Virus record (IMG/VR): IMGVR_UViG_3300006868_000090
Coordinates: 1 to 26,311 of that record
Origin: a virus
DNA length: 26,311 nt
Reading direction: 5' to 3' (one strand)
Part shown: positions 19,078 through 25,120 of the stretch, piece by piece
Numbering within the stretch: position 1 is the first letter of the stretch
How the letters are laid out: the number at the start of each line of letters is the position of its first letter
The notes under the pieces: generated by a model
Databases searched by the model: none
Told to the model about the DNA's origin: nothing
What the model saw: only the letters and a program-made list of their open reading frames with translations
Position numbers and translations under genes: made by a program

Positions 19078-19603
19078 TACTTCGGACATAGTTGAATATC
19101 ATGACTTTTTTGACAGTCATGATTATATTTCGGTAAAAAGAGCAATCGATGATAAATCATGGCATTGGGGACATAAAAGTATTCATAAGAAAGAGAATAG
19201 ACTTCCTCCTTTCTGGTATATGGAATTATCTGATGATAAGTTCTTTTCGGACTATCTCCTAAATAAGATTGAACAGAAAACAAATAGTGAATTTCATTTA
19301 GAGCGTGTATACGCAAATGGTCAAACTTATGGCATGAGAGGAAGTCCACATCAGGACGGATTTGATACTTCTTGTAGAACTCTCTTATATTATCCAATGG
19401 AAACATGGAGTGTTGAATGGGGAGGAAAGACAGGATTTATTATTCAAACAAATTCTGGTCCACAATATCATTTTGTTGTTCCTGAACCAAATAAAGCGGT
19501 TTTGTTTCCTGGTCAAATCTTTCATTGGGCAGAAGAAACTACTAGATCATTTGCTGGTTTACGAGTGTCAATTGCTTGGAAGTTATTCATCAAAATAAAA
19601 TGA
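19064..19603 (+). CDS. 2OG-Fe(II) oxygenase, 179 aa
   Basis: The protein has a complete, compact oxygenase core. GSPHQDGFD supplies H96 and D98. LLYYPMETWSVEWGGKTGF is the strand and GG turn that follow in the family. AVLFPGQIFHWAEE gives H154, and R161 or R167 (GLRVSIAWKL) is the 2-oxoglutarate arginine. The N-terminal 80 residues hold the usual helix (VKRAIDDKSWHWGH) and are not diagnostic. The start lies within the 3' end of the previous gene (14-base overlap), with GAGA a few bases upstream. Its ATGA overlap with the next gene suggests coupling. Sequence similarity to the other oxygenases here is limited to the core motifs. Confidence 0.85.
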   Translation: MPSYNTSDIVEYHDFFDSHDYISVKRAIDDKSWHWGHKSIHKKENRLPPFWYMELSDDKFFSDYLLNKIEQKTNSEFHLERVYANGQTYGMRGSPHQDGFDTSCRTLLYYPMETWSVEWGGKTGFIIQTNSGPQYHFVVPEPNKAVLFPGQIFHWAEETTRSFAGLRVSIAWKLFIKIK

Positions 19604-19938
19604 CCCATCAAGTATACGAATATCAAACAATCGTTGAAAATTACATCGCATCGCGTCAGAAACCCACAATGGTGGTGCGTAATGTAGGACCACGCAATAT
19701 TGTAGATGAAGATAAGAAAACACAGGTATATGATACGTATCGTATGCTGGTAGATCGTGATATTATGCATGGCATTTTGACTCATGAGATTATCTTTGTA
19801 GAATTTGAAACTGTGGAAGAAGCGGAAACATACGCAGTTGATCATTTTCCAAAGAACTCATCTGAAGGAGATCCCGATTATTATATTCTTGTTGAAGTGT
19901 ATGATGATCAAGGAAGAATTGAGTACCATAACAGATAA
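19600..19938 (+). CDS. Hypothetical phage protein, 112 aa
   Basis: The start at 19600 (MTHQVYEYQ) overlaps the previous stop in ATGA form; the longer frame from 19576 would run into the oxygenase and is less likely. Residues 50-75 (YDTYRMLVDRDIMHGILTHE) look helical and 76-112 (EIIFVEFETVEEAETYAVDHFP...ILVEVYDDQGRIEY) beta-alpha-beta. I recognise no catalytic motif and do not know the function. It lies between two oxygenase genes. Confidence 0.65.
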   Translation: MTHQVYEYQTIVENYIASRQKPTMVVRNVGPRNIVDEDKKTQVYDTYRMLVDRDIMHGILTHEIIFVEFETVEEAETYAVDHFPKNSSEGDPDYYILVEVYDDQGRIEYHNR

Positions 19939-19940
19939 TC

Positions 19941-20807
19941 ATGACTTACACAGATCATTATATGGGTGCTCAGGAGCACAGTATAACAAATAGAAGTTTT
20001 CTAAACTATCACAGATATGTTCCTCACGAATATATCAAATTTGATTTGATTGATCAAACTGCTGCTGAAAAGATAGAATCTTTCTATGATTTTTTTGTTG
20101 AAGAGAACAAAGAACTTGGATTTATCAAGCAATCCATGCTAAAGAAGAATAGTTGTGGTTTGTGGATAACAACCACAGACGACACTTTTACTGAAGACTT
20201 GTATTATCACCCATATCACGCATTTGATTATAGAGCAATTGACGTTGATTCTTTCTATGCTTTGTTTGGTAAACAAGAACCAGAGTTATTGAAAAAAATT
20301 AGAGAAGAAAAAATTGATGTAGGTATCGAAGGAGTATCTCTATCAACAACTGGAGATGTGATGAAGTACATCATGCTATTCAGACCAGTTTCAAATATTA
20401 TTGAGTTACTAAATCTTCCAGAATTTGAAAAACTTCAAAAATTTGTTGATTTGAATTTTTCCGAACTAAAAGCAGGTGAAGCATCAGCACCAGATTCATT
20501 CAAGTCGCCAATAAGAGTACAGTTTGATTCTGATGATGATACAATTTCTGTAGAATTTGTTAGTGCTTTTTATCAAAAAGAACTATATTTGAGTGGGGGA
20601 AATTATGACTCATATCTCAATAGAAAGCAAAAGTATTTTGATAGAATGGCAGAGTGTGACCTGCTAGATTCTGATGAGATTCAGTATTGTAAAGAGAATA
20701 GTCCATCGCGGCAACAATTTTCCATCAAATTCAAGTGGAAAGGTGGTATAATGGTTGATAAGAAGTTGTATACTTTTGATGTGGTAGATTTTGAGCGAGT
20801 TGTATGA
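19941..20807 (+). CDS. Hypothetical phage protein, 288 aa, in oxygenase operon
   Basis: No family is recognised. The protein is mixed alpha/beta and acidic, with helices at about 35-60 (TAAEKIESFYDFFVEENKE) and 105-125 (PELLKKIREEKI), and a Lys/Arg-rich, aromatic C-terminus (FSIKFKWKGG...KLYTFDVVDF). No His-x-Asp pair with a distal His and Arg is visible, so it is not another standard oxygenase. Position between oxygenase genes and the tight spacing (ATGA overlap with the next) suggest it is co-produced; it could be a partner or a substrate, but that is a guess. Confidence 0.65.
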   Translation: MTYTDHYMGAQEHSITNRSFLNYHRYVPHEYIKFDLIDQTAAEKIESFYDFFVEENKELGFIKQSMLKKNSCGLWITTTDDTFTEDLYYHPYHAFDYRAIDVDSFYALFGKQEPELLKKIREEKIDVGIEGVSLSTTGDVMKYIMLFRPVSNIIELLNLPEFEKLQKFVDLNFSELKAGEASAPDSFKSPIRVQFDSDDDTISVEFVSAFYQKELYLSGGNYDSYLNRKQKYFDRMAECDLLDSDEIQYCKENSPSRQQFSIKFKWKGGIMVDKKLYTFDVVDFERVV

Positions 20808-21373
20808 TTCTTGGTAGTATTATTCATGAGTATGTCATCGATGAATGTGATCAACTGAACAACCAAATCGCAGATTTTTTATATCAACTAAGAAAACTAA
20901 AACCAGAATCTGATGTAAGGTCAAACAGAAACGGGTGGCAAAAAAATAATATTGAAATAATGCCTCAAATGCAACCACTGCTGTATCTGATATCACAGCA
21001 ATTTGAACAATTCATTATCAATGAAATGAGACCGTTGATGGAGACAAAATATTTCTTGGGAAATATGTTTTGTAACATCAATCCTCCTGGTTCTCATAAT
21101 TTACCTCATGTACATGAAGGAGACTTCACTGGTGTTTATTATGTAAAGACACCAGATGACTGTGGTAATCTCTCTATAATGAATCCTCATCAGTGCGCCA
21201 CCACCGCAAGGTTGACAACTTATTTCGATGCTGTTAGGATGGAAGAGAAAATCAGACCCATTGCTGGTAGGGGTTATTTCTTTCCAACACATCTAGTTCA
21301 TTATGTGGAAGAGAATAAATCTAACAGCGATAGGATATCAATATCATACAATATCAATGTACAAAAGAAATGA
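20804..21373 (+). CDS. 2OG-Fe(II) oxygenase of the HxH-type (PF13759-like), 189 aa
   Basis: The sequence resembles the PF13759/TIGR02466 group: NPPGSHNLPHVHEGDFTGVY, then YYVKTPDDCGNL and NP, then GRGYFFPTHLVHYVEE and SDRISISYNI. Iron-binding positions are H102 and H104 (HxH rather than HxD) with H166 as the distal His and R177 for 2-oxoglutarate. Families of this type have lost or replaced the usual Asp, so activity is not certain. Overlapping ATGA junctions with both neighbours point to coupled translation. Substrate unknown. Confidence 0.78.
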   Translation: MILGSIIHEYVIDECDQLNNQIADFLYQLRKLKPESDVRSNRNGWQKNNIEIMPQMQPLLYLISQQFEQFIINEMRPLMETKYFLGNMFCNINPPGSHNLPHVHEGDFTGVYYVKTPDDCGNLSIMNPHQCATTARLTTYFDAVRMEEKIRPIAGRGYFFPTHLVHYVEENKSNSDRISISYNINVQKK

Positions 21374-21954
21374 TCTGTCAAGTTATAGATGGTATATTTG
21401 ATCAAATTTATATCCATCAAGTTGATGCTCTAATTAGAGACATTCCACTTTCTACAAATAATGTTGCTAACAGAAAAACATGGCCCTTTGGTAATGAAGG
21501 ATCACATAGATTGTTAGGTCAGATACTATTTGATAGATCAAGCATAAACAACATCAAAACACTCAAACCAGAGGCAGAAACTTTCTTCAAGATGTTTGAA
21601 GTTATTGAAGACAGATTGAAGGCATTTTTCTATCTTTCTCAAATATCACTGAATATTCAGCATTCTGGTTGTGATGGCACAACTCATTGTGACAGTCCAG
21701 ATCCTTATGATCATACTATTCTTCTCATGACAAATTCGGTTTGGGATAAAGAATGGGGTGGGCAATTTCAATTGATTGAAAATGATGAAGTTGTTGAAGA
21801 ACATGAGTATGTGCCTGGTAGAGTAATTGTATTGCCTTCTAAACATCCACATAGAGGATTAGGACCAATCCATCCATATGTTTATAGATCCTCTATTGTA
21901 TTCAGAGTAACACCTCTCGATTATTACCTTCGTAAATCTTATCCTGGAAGCTAA
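21370..21954 (+). CDS. 2OG-Fe(II) oxygenase, 194 aa
   Basis: The core is complete. TTHCDSPDPYDHT gives H106 and D108; TILLMTNSVWDKEWGGQFQLI is the typical strand-turn-strand; YVPGRVIVLPSKHPHRGLGP gives H161; and YRSSIVFRV supplies R173 for 2-oxoglutarate. The N-terminal 80 residues are not diagnostic. The start overlaps the previous stop and the end overlaps the next start (TAATG). It is divergent from the other four oxygenases, so the cluster was probably assembled from several sources rather than by tandem duplication. Confidence 0.85.
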   Translation: MICQVIDGIFDQIYIHQVDALIRDIPLSTNNVANRKTWPFGNEGSHRLLGQILFDRSSINNIKTLKPEAETFFKMFEVIEDRLKAFFYLSQISLNIQHSGCDGTTHCDSPDPYDHTILLMTNSVWDKEWGGQFQLIENDEVVEEHEYVPGRVIVLPSKHPHRGLGPIHPYVYRSSIVFRVTPLDYYLRKSYPGS

Positions 21955-22187
21955 TGAAAGTCCCTACACAATATGAATTGACGCATCTGCAACTGCAAGC
22001 GATGCTCCGTGATCACAATATCCCAGAAACAGAGATCAAATACCTGGGTGAATTTGAATATACTGCTGAATACTCAGCACATCCAGAATACCATGGTTAT
22101 ATGATGCATTGGTATCGCATTGGTAATGAACATGAAGTTCCTGTCTGCGACATCGCATCCGTCGATCGAACCGACGAGGACGATTGA
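21954..22187 (+). CDS. Hypothetical protein, 77 aa
   Basis: This is the last gene of the AT-rich operon, overlapping the oxygenase stop by one base. It is small and acidic with an aromatic/His-rich centre (YTAEYSAHPEYHGYMMHWYRIG). I recognise no family. Its stop (TGA) lies inside the TTGAAGAACTG element that precedes the terminator at 22201. Confidence 0.65.
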   Translation: MKVPTQYELTHLQLQAMLRDHNIPETEIKYLGEFEYTAEYSAHPEYHGYMMHWYRIGNEHEVPVCDIASVDRTDEDD

Positions 22188-22200
22188 AGAACTGTCACAG

Positions 22201-22221
22201 GGGGTCGCAAGACCCCTTTTT
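22201..22221 (+). terminator. Rho-independent terminator after the oxygenase operon
   Basis: GGGGTC (22201-22206) and GACCCC (22211-22216) form a 6-bp perfect stem with GCAA as a GNRA-type loop, followed by five T residues. It ends the operon that contains the oxygenases and precedes the helicase promoter. TTGAAGAACTG just upstream (22184-22194) also occurs before the second terminator. Confidence 0.88.
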
Positions 22222-22228
22222 CATGCCC

Positions 22229-22234
22229 TATACT
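22229..22234 (+). promoter_or_regulatory. Candidate promoter -10 (TATACT) for the helicase
   Basis: TATACT matches the sigma-70 -10 consensus in five of six bases and lies 22 bases before ATG 22257, immediately after the terminator. A good -35 is not visible; the position expected for it falls on the terminator stem-loop (TCGCAA, three of six). The same TTTTTCATGC run and ATACTAT follow the second terminator. Confidence 0.5.
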
Positions 22235-22256
22235 ATTCTCATCAACGACGTACCGC

Positions 22257-23507
22257 ATGACCCTGACCCTTCGCCCTCACCAGCAGCGTATGCTCGATGC
22301 TCTGCTGTCTGCTGACCGTGGGCGTCTTACCTGCCCCACAGGCGGCGGTAAGACCCTTGTGATGATCCTTGACACTCTGCGCCGTCTCCAGCAGGCAGAC
22401 CGCCCTCAGACGATCGTAGTGGTCTCTCCTCGCATCCTGCTGTCGGTCCAACTCTATGAAGAGTTCTTTGCCGAACTGAATGGCAAGGTTGATGTTGCTA
22501 CTCTCCACGTTCATAGTGGCGAGGTTGATGGTAACAGCACCACCAAGATCCAAGAGATCCAGTGTCATGCTGGTGTCTGTGCTGCTGCTAACATTCACCA
22601 ACTGATCTTCACCACTTACAACTCTCTGCGTCGTATCAACGAGGCAGGTATTGATGTTGACACCATCTATTATGATGAGGCACACAACTCTGTCCGCCGT
22701 GACTTCTTCAAAGAAGTTGCTGCTGCTTCGCTGACTGCTAAGCAAGCATACTATCTTACTGCCACTCCTAAGTATCGTGGTGGTGCTATCAGTATGAACA
22801 ACACTGATGTGTATGGTAGCGAGTTGATCAACGTGCCTGCTCCTGAGTTGATCAGCAATGGTAGCATCATCCCTCCTACCATTCTTCCTCACGTTGTTGA
22901 TATTGAGCGTAACAAGTCTCTGCTCGCTGCTGAGAACGATCGCCAGGTGCTGACTGATATTGTCAGCAAACTCGATGATGACTCTGCTCAGAAGATCCTG
23001 GTTGCTGCTCCTAACACTCGTGTGCTGTGGGCGTTGCTGACTGGCACGAATGTGATGGCAGAGTTTGCTGATCGTGGTTACGATGTTCTTCACATCACCA
23101 GCAAGCACGGTGCTTATGTGAATAAGCGTAAGGTTGGTCGTCAAGAGTTCTTTGACACTCTTGATGCCTGGGGTAAAGATCCCAGCCGTAAGTTCATCAT
23201 GTTCCACTATAGCATCCTGTCTGAAGGTATCAACGTGCCTGGTCTTACCCATACTATTCTCCTTCGCAACCTGCCTGTGATCGAGATGGCGCAGACTATT
23301 GGACGTGTGATTCGTCTTGATCGCCAGGATGCTGCTGACATCGCTGCTGGTAAGATCCCTGCTGGCAAACTTGATTTCTATCGCAAGCGCACTGGTTTCG
23401 TGACTGTGCCTGTCTTCACCAACTATGGTAAGCAGACTGAGAAGCGTCTCCAGCGTGTTGTGGATGCCATCTTTGTCAAAGGTGTCGCTGCCACTGAGTT
23501 TATCTGA
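22257..23507 (+). CDS. Superfamily 2 DNA/RNA helicase, UvsW/Res-like, 416 aa
   Basis: SF2 motifs are in order: RPHQ at 6-9 (Q-tip), PTGGGKT at 27-33 (Walker A), DEAH at 140-143, TATP at 168-171 (motif III), SEGINVPG at 322-329 (motif V) and QTIGRVIR at 346-353 (motif VI). The enzyme couples ATP hydrolysis to translocation or strand separation on nucleic acid. It begins almost directly at RPHQ, so it lacks the N-terminal DNA-binding extension of T4 UvsW and is shorter (416 versus about 500 residues). The closest known families are UvsW-like and the Res-type helicase of restriction systems. It is in a GC-richer segment than the genes before it and has its own promoter. No Shine-Dalgarno is evident. 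A role in recombination-dependent replication or branch migration is plausible. Confidence 0.85.
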   Translation: MTLTLRPHQQRMLDALLSADRGRLTCPTGGGKTLVMILDTLRRLQQADRPQTIVVVSPRILLSVQLYEEFFAELNGKVDVATLHVHSGEVDGNSTTKIQEIQCHAGVCAAANIHQLIFTTYNSLRRINEAGIDVDTIYYDEAHNSVRRDFFKEVAAASLTAKQAYYLTATPKYRGGAISMNNTDVYGSELINVPAPELISNGSIIPPTILPHVVDIERNKSLLAAENDRQVLTDIVSKLDDDSAQKILVAAPNTRVLWALLTGTNVMAEFADRGYDVLHITSKHGAYVNKRKVGRQEFFDTLDAWGKDPSRKFIMFHYSILSEGINVPGLTHTILLRNLPVIEMAQTIGRVIRLDRQDAADIAAGKIPAGKLDFYRKRTGFVTVPVFTNYGKQTEKRLQRVVDAIFVKGVAATEFI

Positions 23508-23520
23508 AATGTAAAGATAG

Positions 23521-23546
23521 TGTGAGGATACGTTGATATCCTCACA
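23521..23546 (+). promoter_or_regulatory. Perfect hairpin overlapping the -35 box (possible operator)
   Basis: TGTGAGGATA (23521-23530) and TATCCTCACA (23537-23546) are perfect inverted repeats with a six-base loop CGTTGA. No T run follows on this strand, so it is not a classical terminator. The loop and start of the right arm contain TTGATA, the -35 of the promoter below. An operator or an RNA-processing hairpin are both possible. Confidence 0.6.
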
Positions 23547-23560
23547 AAACAATCTAAAAT
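23533..23560 (+). promoter_or_regulatory. Sigma-70-type promoter upstream of the small-gene cluster
   Basis: TTGATA (23533-23538, five of six to consensus) is separated by 16 bases from TAAAAT (23555-23560, five of six). This is the best conventional promoter in the window; the first gene starts at 23583, about 16 bases after the expected transcription start. Confidence 0.6.
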
Positions 23561-23582
23561 AGTAATACTACGTTAGACTACC

Positions 23583-23765
23583 ATGGATCACCAAAAGCAC
23601 GAAAAGAGACGCGATGCTCTGGGTTTGTTCTACGAAAGCGTATTGAAACCTGACTCACAACTGCGTCAGTGTGCTCACAACCAAGAATGTTTCCATGAGT
23701 TGATGGAATGGCGCTCAGAAGTGCTAGAATACCTTGACCGTCGCCGTAATGAGGAGTTCAACTAA
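23583..23765 (+). CDS. Small charged helical protein, 60 aa
   Basis: A highly charged, probably all-helical protein with Cys/His residues in the middle (CAHNQECFHEL) and a basic/acidic end (EVLEYLDRRRNEEF). No family is recognised. It begins 16 bases after the predicted transcription start and its TAA overlaps the next ATG (TAATG). No Shine-Dalgarno. The coding bias and tight packing support a real gene. Function unknown. Confidence 0.6.
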   Translation: MDHQKHEKRRDALGLFYESVLKPDSQLRQCAHNQECFHELMEWRSEVLEYLDRRRNEEFN

Positions 23766-24058
23766 TGACTGGACACGAATTTGTAATTGAAGGGCGCCCT
23801 GAAATGAATGTAGATTGGGAAAAGCAGTATCGTAAGCAGCGTAAAGATCGCTTGACTGATGCTGTTCATGACTATTTGGATGATAAGGACACTAGTATCC
23901 TTGAATTCTATAATGATCTGCGCGATATTATCGTGGAGATGAACACTTACCATAAATCCTTCGCTGAAAAGGCGGAGGGTGCCCTGCTGCTGGTTCATGG
24001 CAAGTCCAGCACAGAAAATGATGATGTTGAACCTCCTGCCGAATCCTGGAATGGATGA
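23765..24058 (+). CDS. Hypothetical cyanophage protein, 97 aa
   Basis: The N-terminus MTGHEFVIEG and a long charged helix (about 20-75: EKQYRKQRKDRLTDAVHDYLDDKDTSI...) are followed by an acidic tail ending ESWNG. No enzymatic motif is seen. It overlaps its upstream neighbour by one base and the next gene by eight. The pattern is familiar from T4-like cyanophage small-gene clusters but I cannot name a function. Confidence 0.65.
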   Translation: MTGHEFVIEGRPEMNVDWEKQYRKQRKDRLTDAVHDYLDDKDTSILEFYNDLRDIIVEMNTYHKSFAEKAEGALLLVHGKSSTENDDVEPPAESWNG

Positions 24059-24203
24059 GAAAACTAAACTGATCCTCGCTTTACAGCAGGTTGATAATCT
24101 GGTACAATTGCTCAAGGATAATGAGTATGAGAGATATCTTTATTCTCATCTCATTACTCTTGATGTAGAACTGAAGAGACAATTATCTCATCATGAAATT
24201 TGA
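24051..24203 (+). CDS. Small hypothetical cyanophage protein, 50 aa
   Basis: The likely start is ATG 24051 (MDEKTKLILALQQVDNLVQLL); the longer frame from 23979 runs through the previous gene in a different frame and is not convincing. The protein is a short helical, Leu-rich peptide ending RQLSHHEI. I recall similar LILALQQV-type peptides from cyanophage genomes, without known function. It overlaps the next gene by 11 bases. Confidence 0.6.
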   Translation: MDEKTKLILALQQVDNLVQLLKDNEYERYLYSHLITLDVELKRQLSHHEI

Positions 24204-24462
24204 ATATGGAACACCAGTTCAATACCAACATACCAAAGGTTGGGTAAATTTTATTTGTGATGACTATATCACAATCTGTTTTATTGATCGACCAGACAAA
24301 CATACCAGAACTGGTCGTTACCAAGCAAATCTTTTAGTTTTTCGTGAATATTGGCATGAAGTACGCAGTTGTGTGGATGAAACAAAAGAAGAACAAGAAG
24401 ACGAAACAACAAGCTATTTTCTACAATCTAGAGGATGCGATTATGTGGGAGCAGCATGTTAA
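24193..24462 (+). CDS. Small hypothetical protein, 89 aa, KFEYGTPVQY type
   Basis: The sequence MKFEYGTPVQYQHTKGWVNFICDDYITICF is beta-rich, like small cyanophage proteins with a GTPVQYQ start. It is followed by an acidic Glu-rich stretch (DETKEEQEDE) and ends in Cys. No catalytic motif is seen. It overlaps the previous gene by 11 bases and is followed by about 60 bases without a gene before the second terminator. Confidence 0.6.
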   Translation: MKFEYGTPVQYQHTKGWVNFICDDYITICFIDRPDKHTRTGRYQANLLVFREYWHEVRSCVDETKEEQEDETTSYFLQSRGCDYVGAAC

Positions 24463-24525
24463 TAAGACATTACATGCTAAAACTGAACTCCACCCGATCT
24501 GGGGTGACAGTTGAAGAACTGGTTG

Positions 24526-24550
24526 GGGAGGGTTGACGCCCTCCCTTTTT
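24526..24550 (+). terminator. Rho-independent terminator with TTGACG loop
   Basis: GGGAGGG (24526-24532) and CCCTCCC (24539-24545) form a 7-bp stem with loop TTGACG, followed by TTTTT. TTGAAGAACTG (24511-24521) precedes it, as at the first terminator. The loop is itself a near-consensus -35 box for the promoter that follows. Confidence 0.88.
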
Positions 24551-24561
24551 CATGCGATACT
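24533..24561 (+). promoter_or_regulatory. Candidate promoter nested in the terminator (TTGACG-17-GATACT)
   Basis: The terminator loop TTGACG (five of six to TTGACA) is exactly 17 bases before GATACT (24556-24561, four of six). The ATG of the next gene at 24584 follows 22 bases after. The -10 overlaps an inverted repeat GATACT-ATC-AGTATC (24556-24570), a possible operator. Confidence 0.45.
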
Positions 24562-24583
24562 ATCAGTATCAAAGCAACGCACC

Positions 24584-25120
24584 ATGAAGATCCGCACTAA
24601 CTCTTCGATCAAGACAGAATCCATTGGGGTTGAAGCACGTCTTCGTGACTTTCTGGGTGCTGATAAACCTTTGCCTGAGCATAAGGGTAAGCACACTGAC
24701 GATCTCTGGTTCAAAGAGGACAATTTCTTCGCAGAGCATAAAGATTGTACTGCTCAGAAAGTTGGTTTGAATCAAGTTCATTGTACTCGTTATGAGGTTA
24801 TTATTGTAGACCTCAGTGGCAACAAATACTATGACTATGATTATGCTGTAATCGACCCTACTACTATTCTTAAAAAAGTTTTGAACAAGAAAGGACAACA
24901 CTCTCACAGTGCTATTGAGTGTGCTCAAGTCAACCTCAATCCCACTGAAGTTGCTAAGTATGGTTGCATGGAAACCGAACTTCGTGCTAAAATCTATGAA
25001 GCATATCGTATCGGTGAGCAGAATGTCAAACTGAAGCAGTTTGCTGAAGAGAAAGCGAAAGCGATTGTTGACCGTGCTACTCAAGACATGAAAGATTTGG
25101 AGACCCTGTTGAATGATTGA
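24584..25120 (+). CDS. Possible PD-(D/E)XK nuclease-like protein, 178 aa
   Basis: The start is ATG 24584; an earlier ATG-less frame start at 24533 falls inside the terminator. No family is named with certainty. Residues 39-53 (DDLWFKEDNFFAEHK) show D39/D40 followed 11-12 residues later by E51-x-K53 in a hydrophobic strand, with Q64 and a further strand (YEVIIVD). That arrangement resembles PD-(D/E)XK endonuclease cores. The C-terminal third is a long helix (about 145-178: EQNVKLKQFAEEKAKAIVDR). The gene overlaps the downstream DNA methyltransferase by eight bases, a typical arrangement of restriction-modification pairs, but also of other couplings. An unrelated beta protein is possible; function is inferred from motif and context only. 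Confidence 0.5.
   Translation: MKIRTNSSIKTESIGVEARLRDFLGADKPLPEHKGKHTDDLWFKEDNFFAEHKDCTAQKVGLNQVHCTRYEVIIVDLSGNKYYDYDYAVIDPTTILKKVLNKKGQHSHSAIECAQVNLNPTEVAKYGCMETELRAKIYEAYRIGEQNVKLKQFAEEKAKAIVDRATQDMKDLETLLND

Noticed and set aside
19576-19599. N-terminal extension of the 112-aa gene
   Set aside because: ATG 19600 makes the usual ATGA coupling with the upstream stop.
22242-23552. 436-codon open frame on the minus strand opposite the helicase
   Set aside because: It is antisense to a gene with complete helicase motifs. The open frame follows from codon bias, and the encoded protein has no recognisable motif.
23979-24050. N-terminal extension of the 50-aa gene
   Set aside because: The extension overlaps the previous gene in another frame and is unlike the rest; ATG 24051 gives the typical short protein.
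24533-24583. Earlier start for the nuclease-like gene
   Set aside because: This start lies in the terminator hairpin and promoter; ATG 24584 fits better.
24569-25084. 171-codon minus-strand frame opposite the 178-aa gene
   Set aside because: Shadow of the + strand gene, which has good spacing and packing; no motif on the minus strand.
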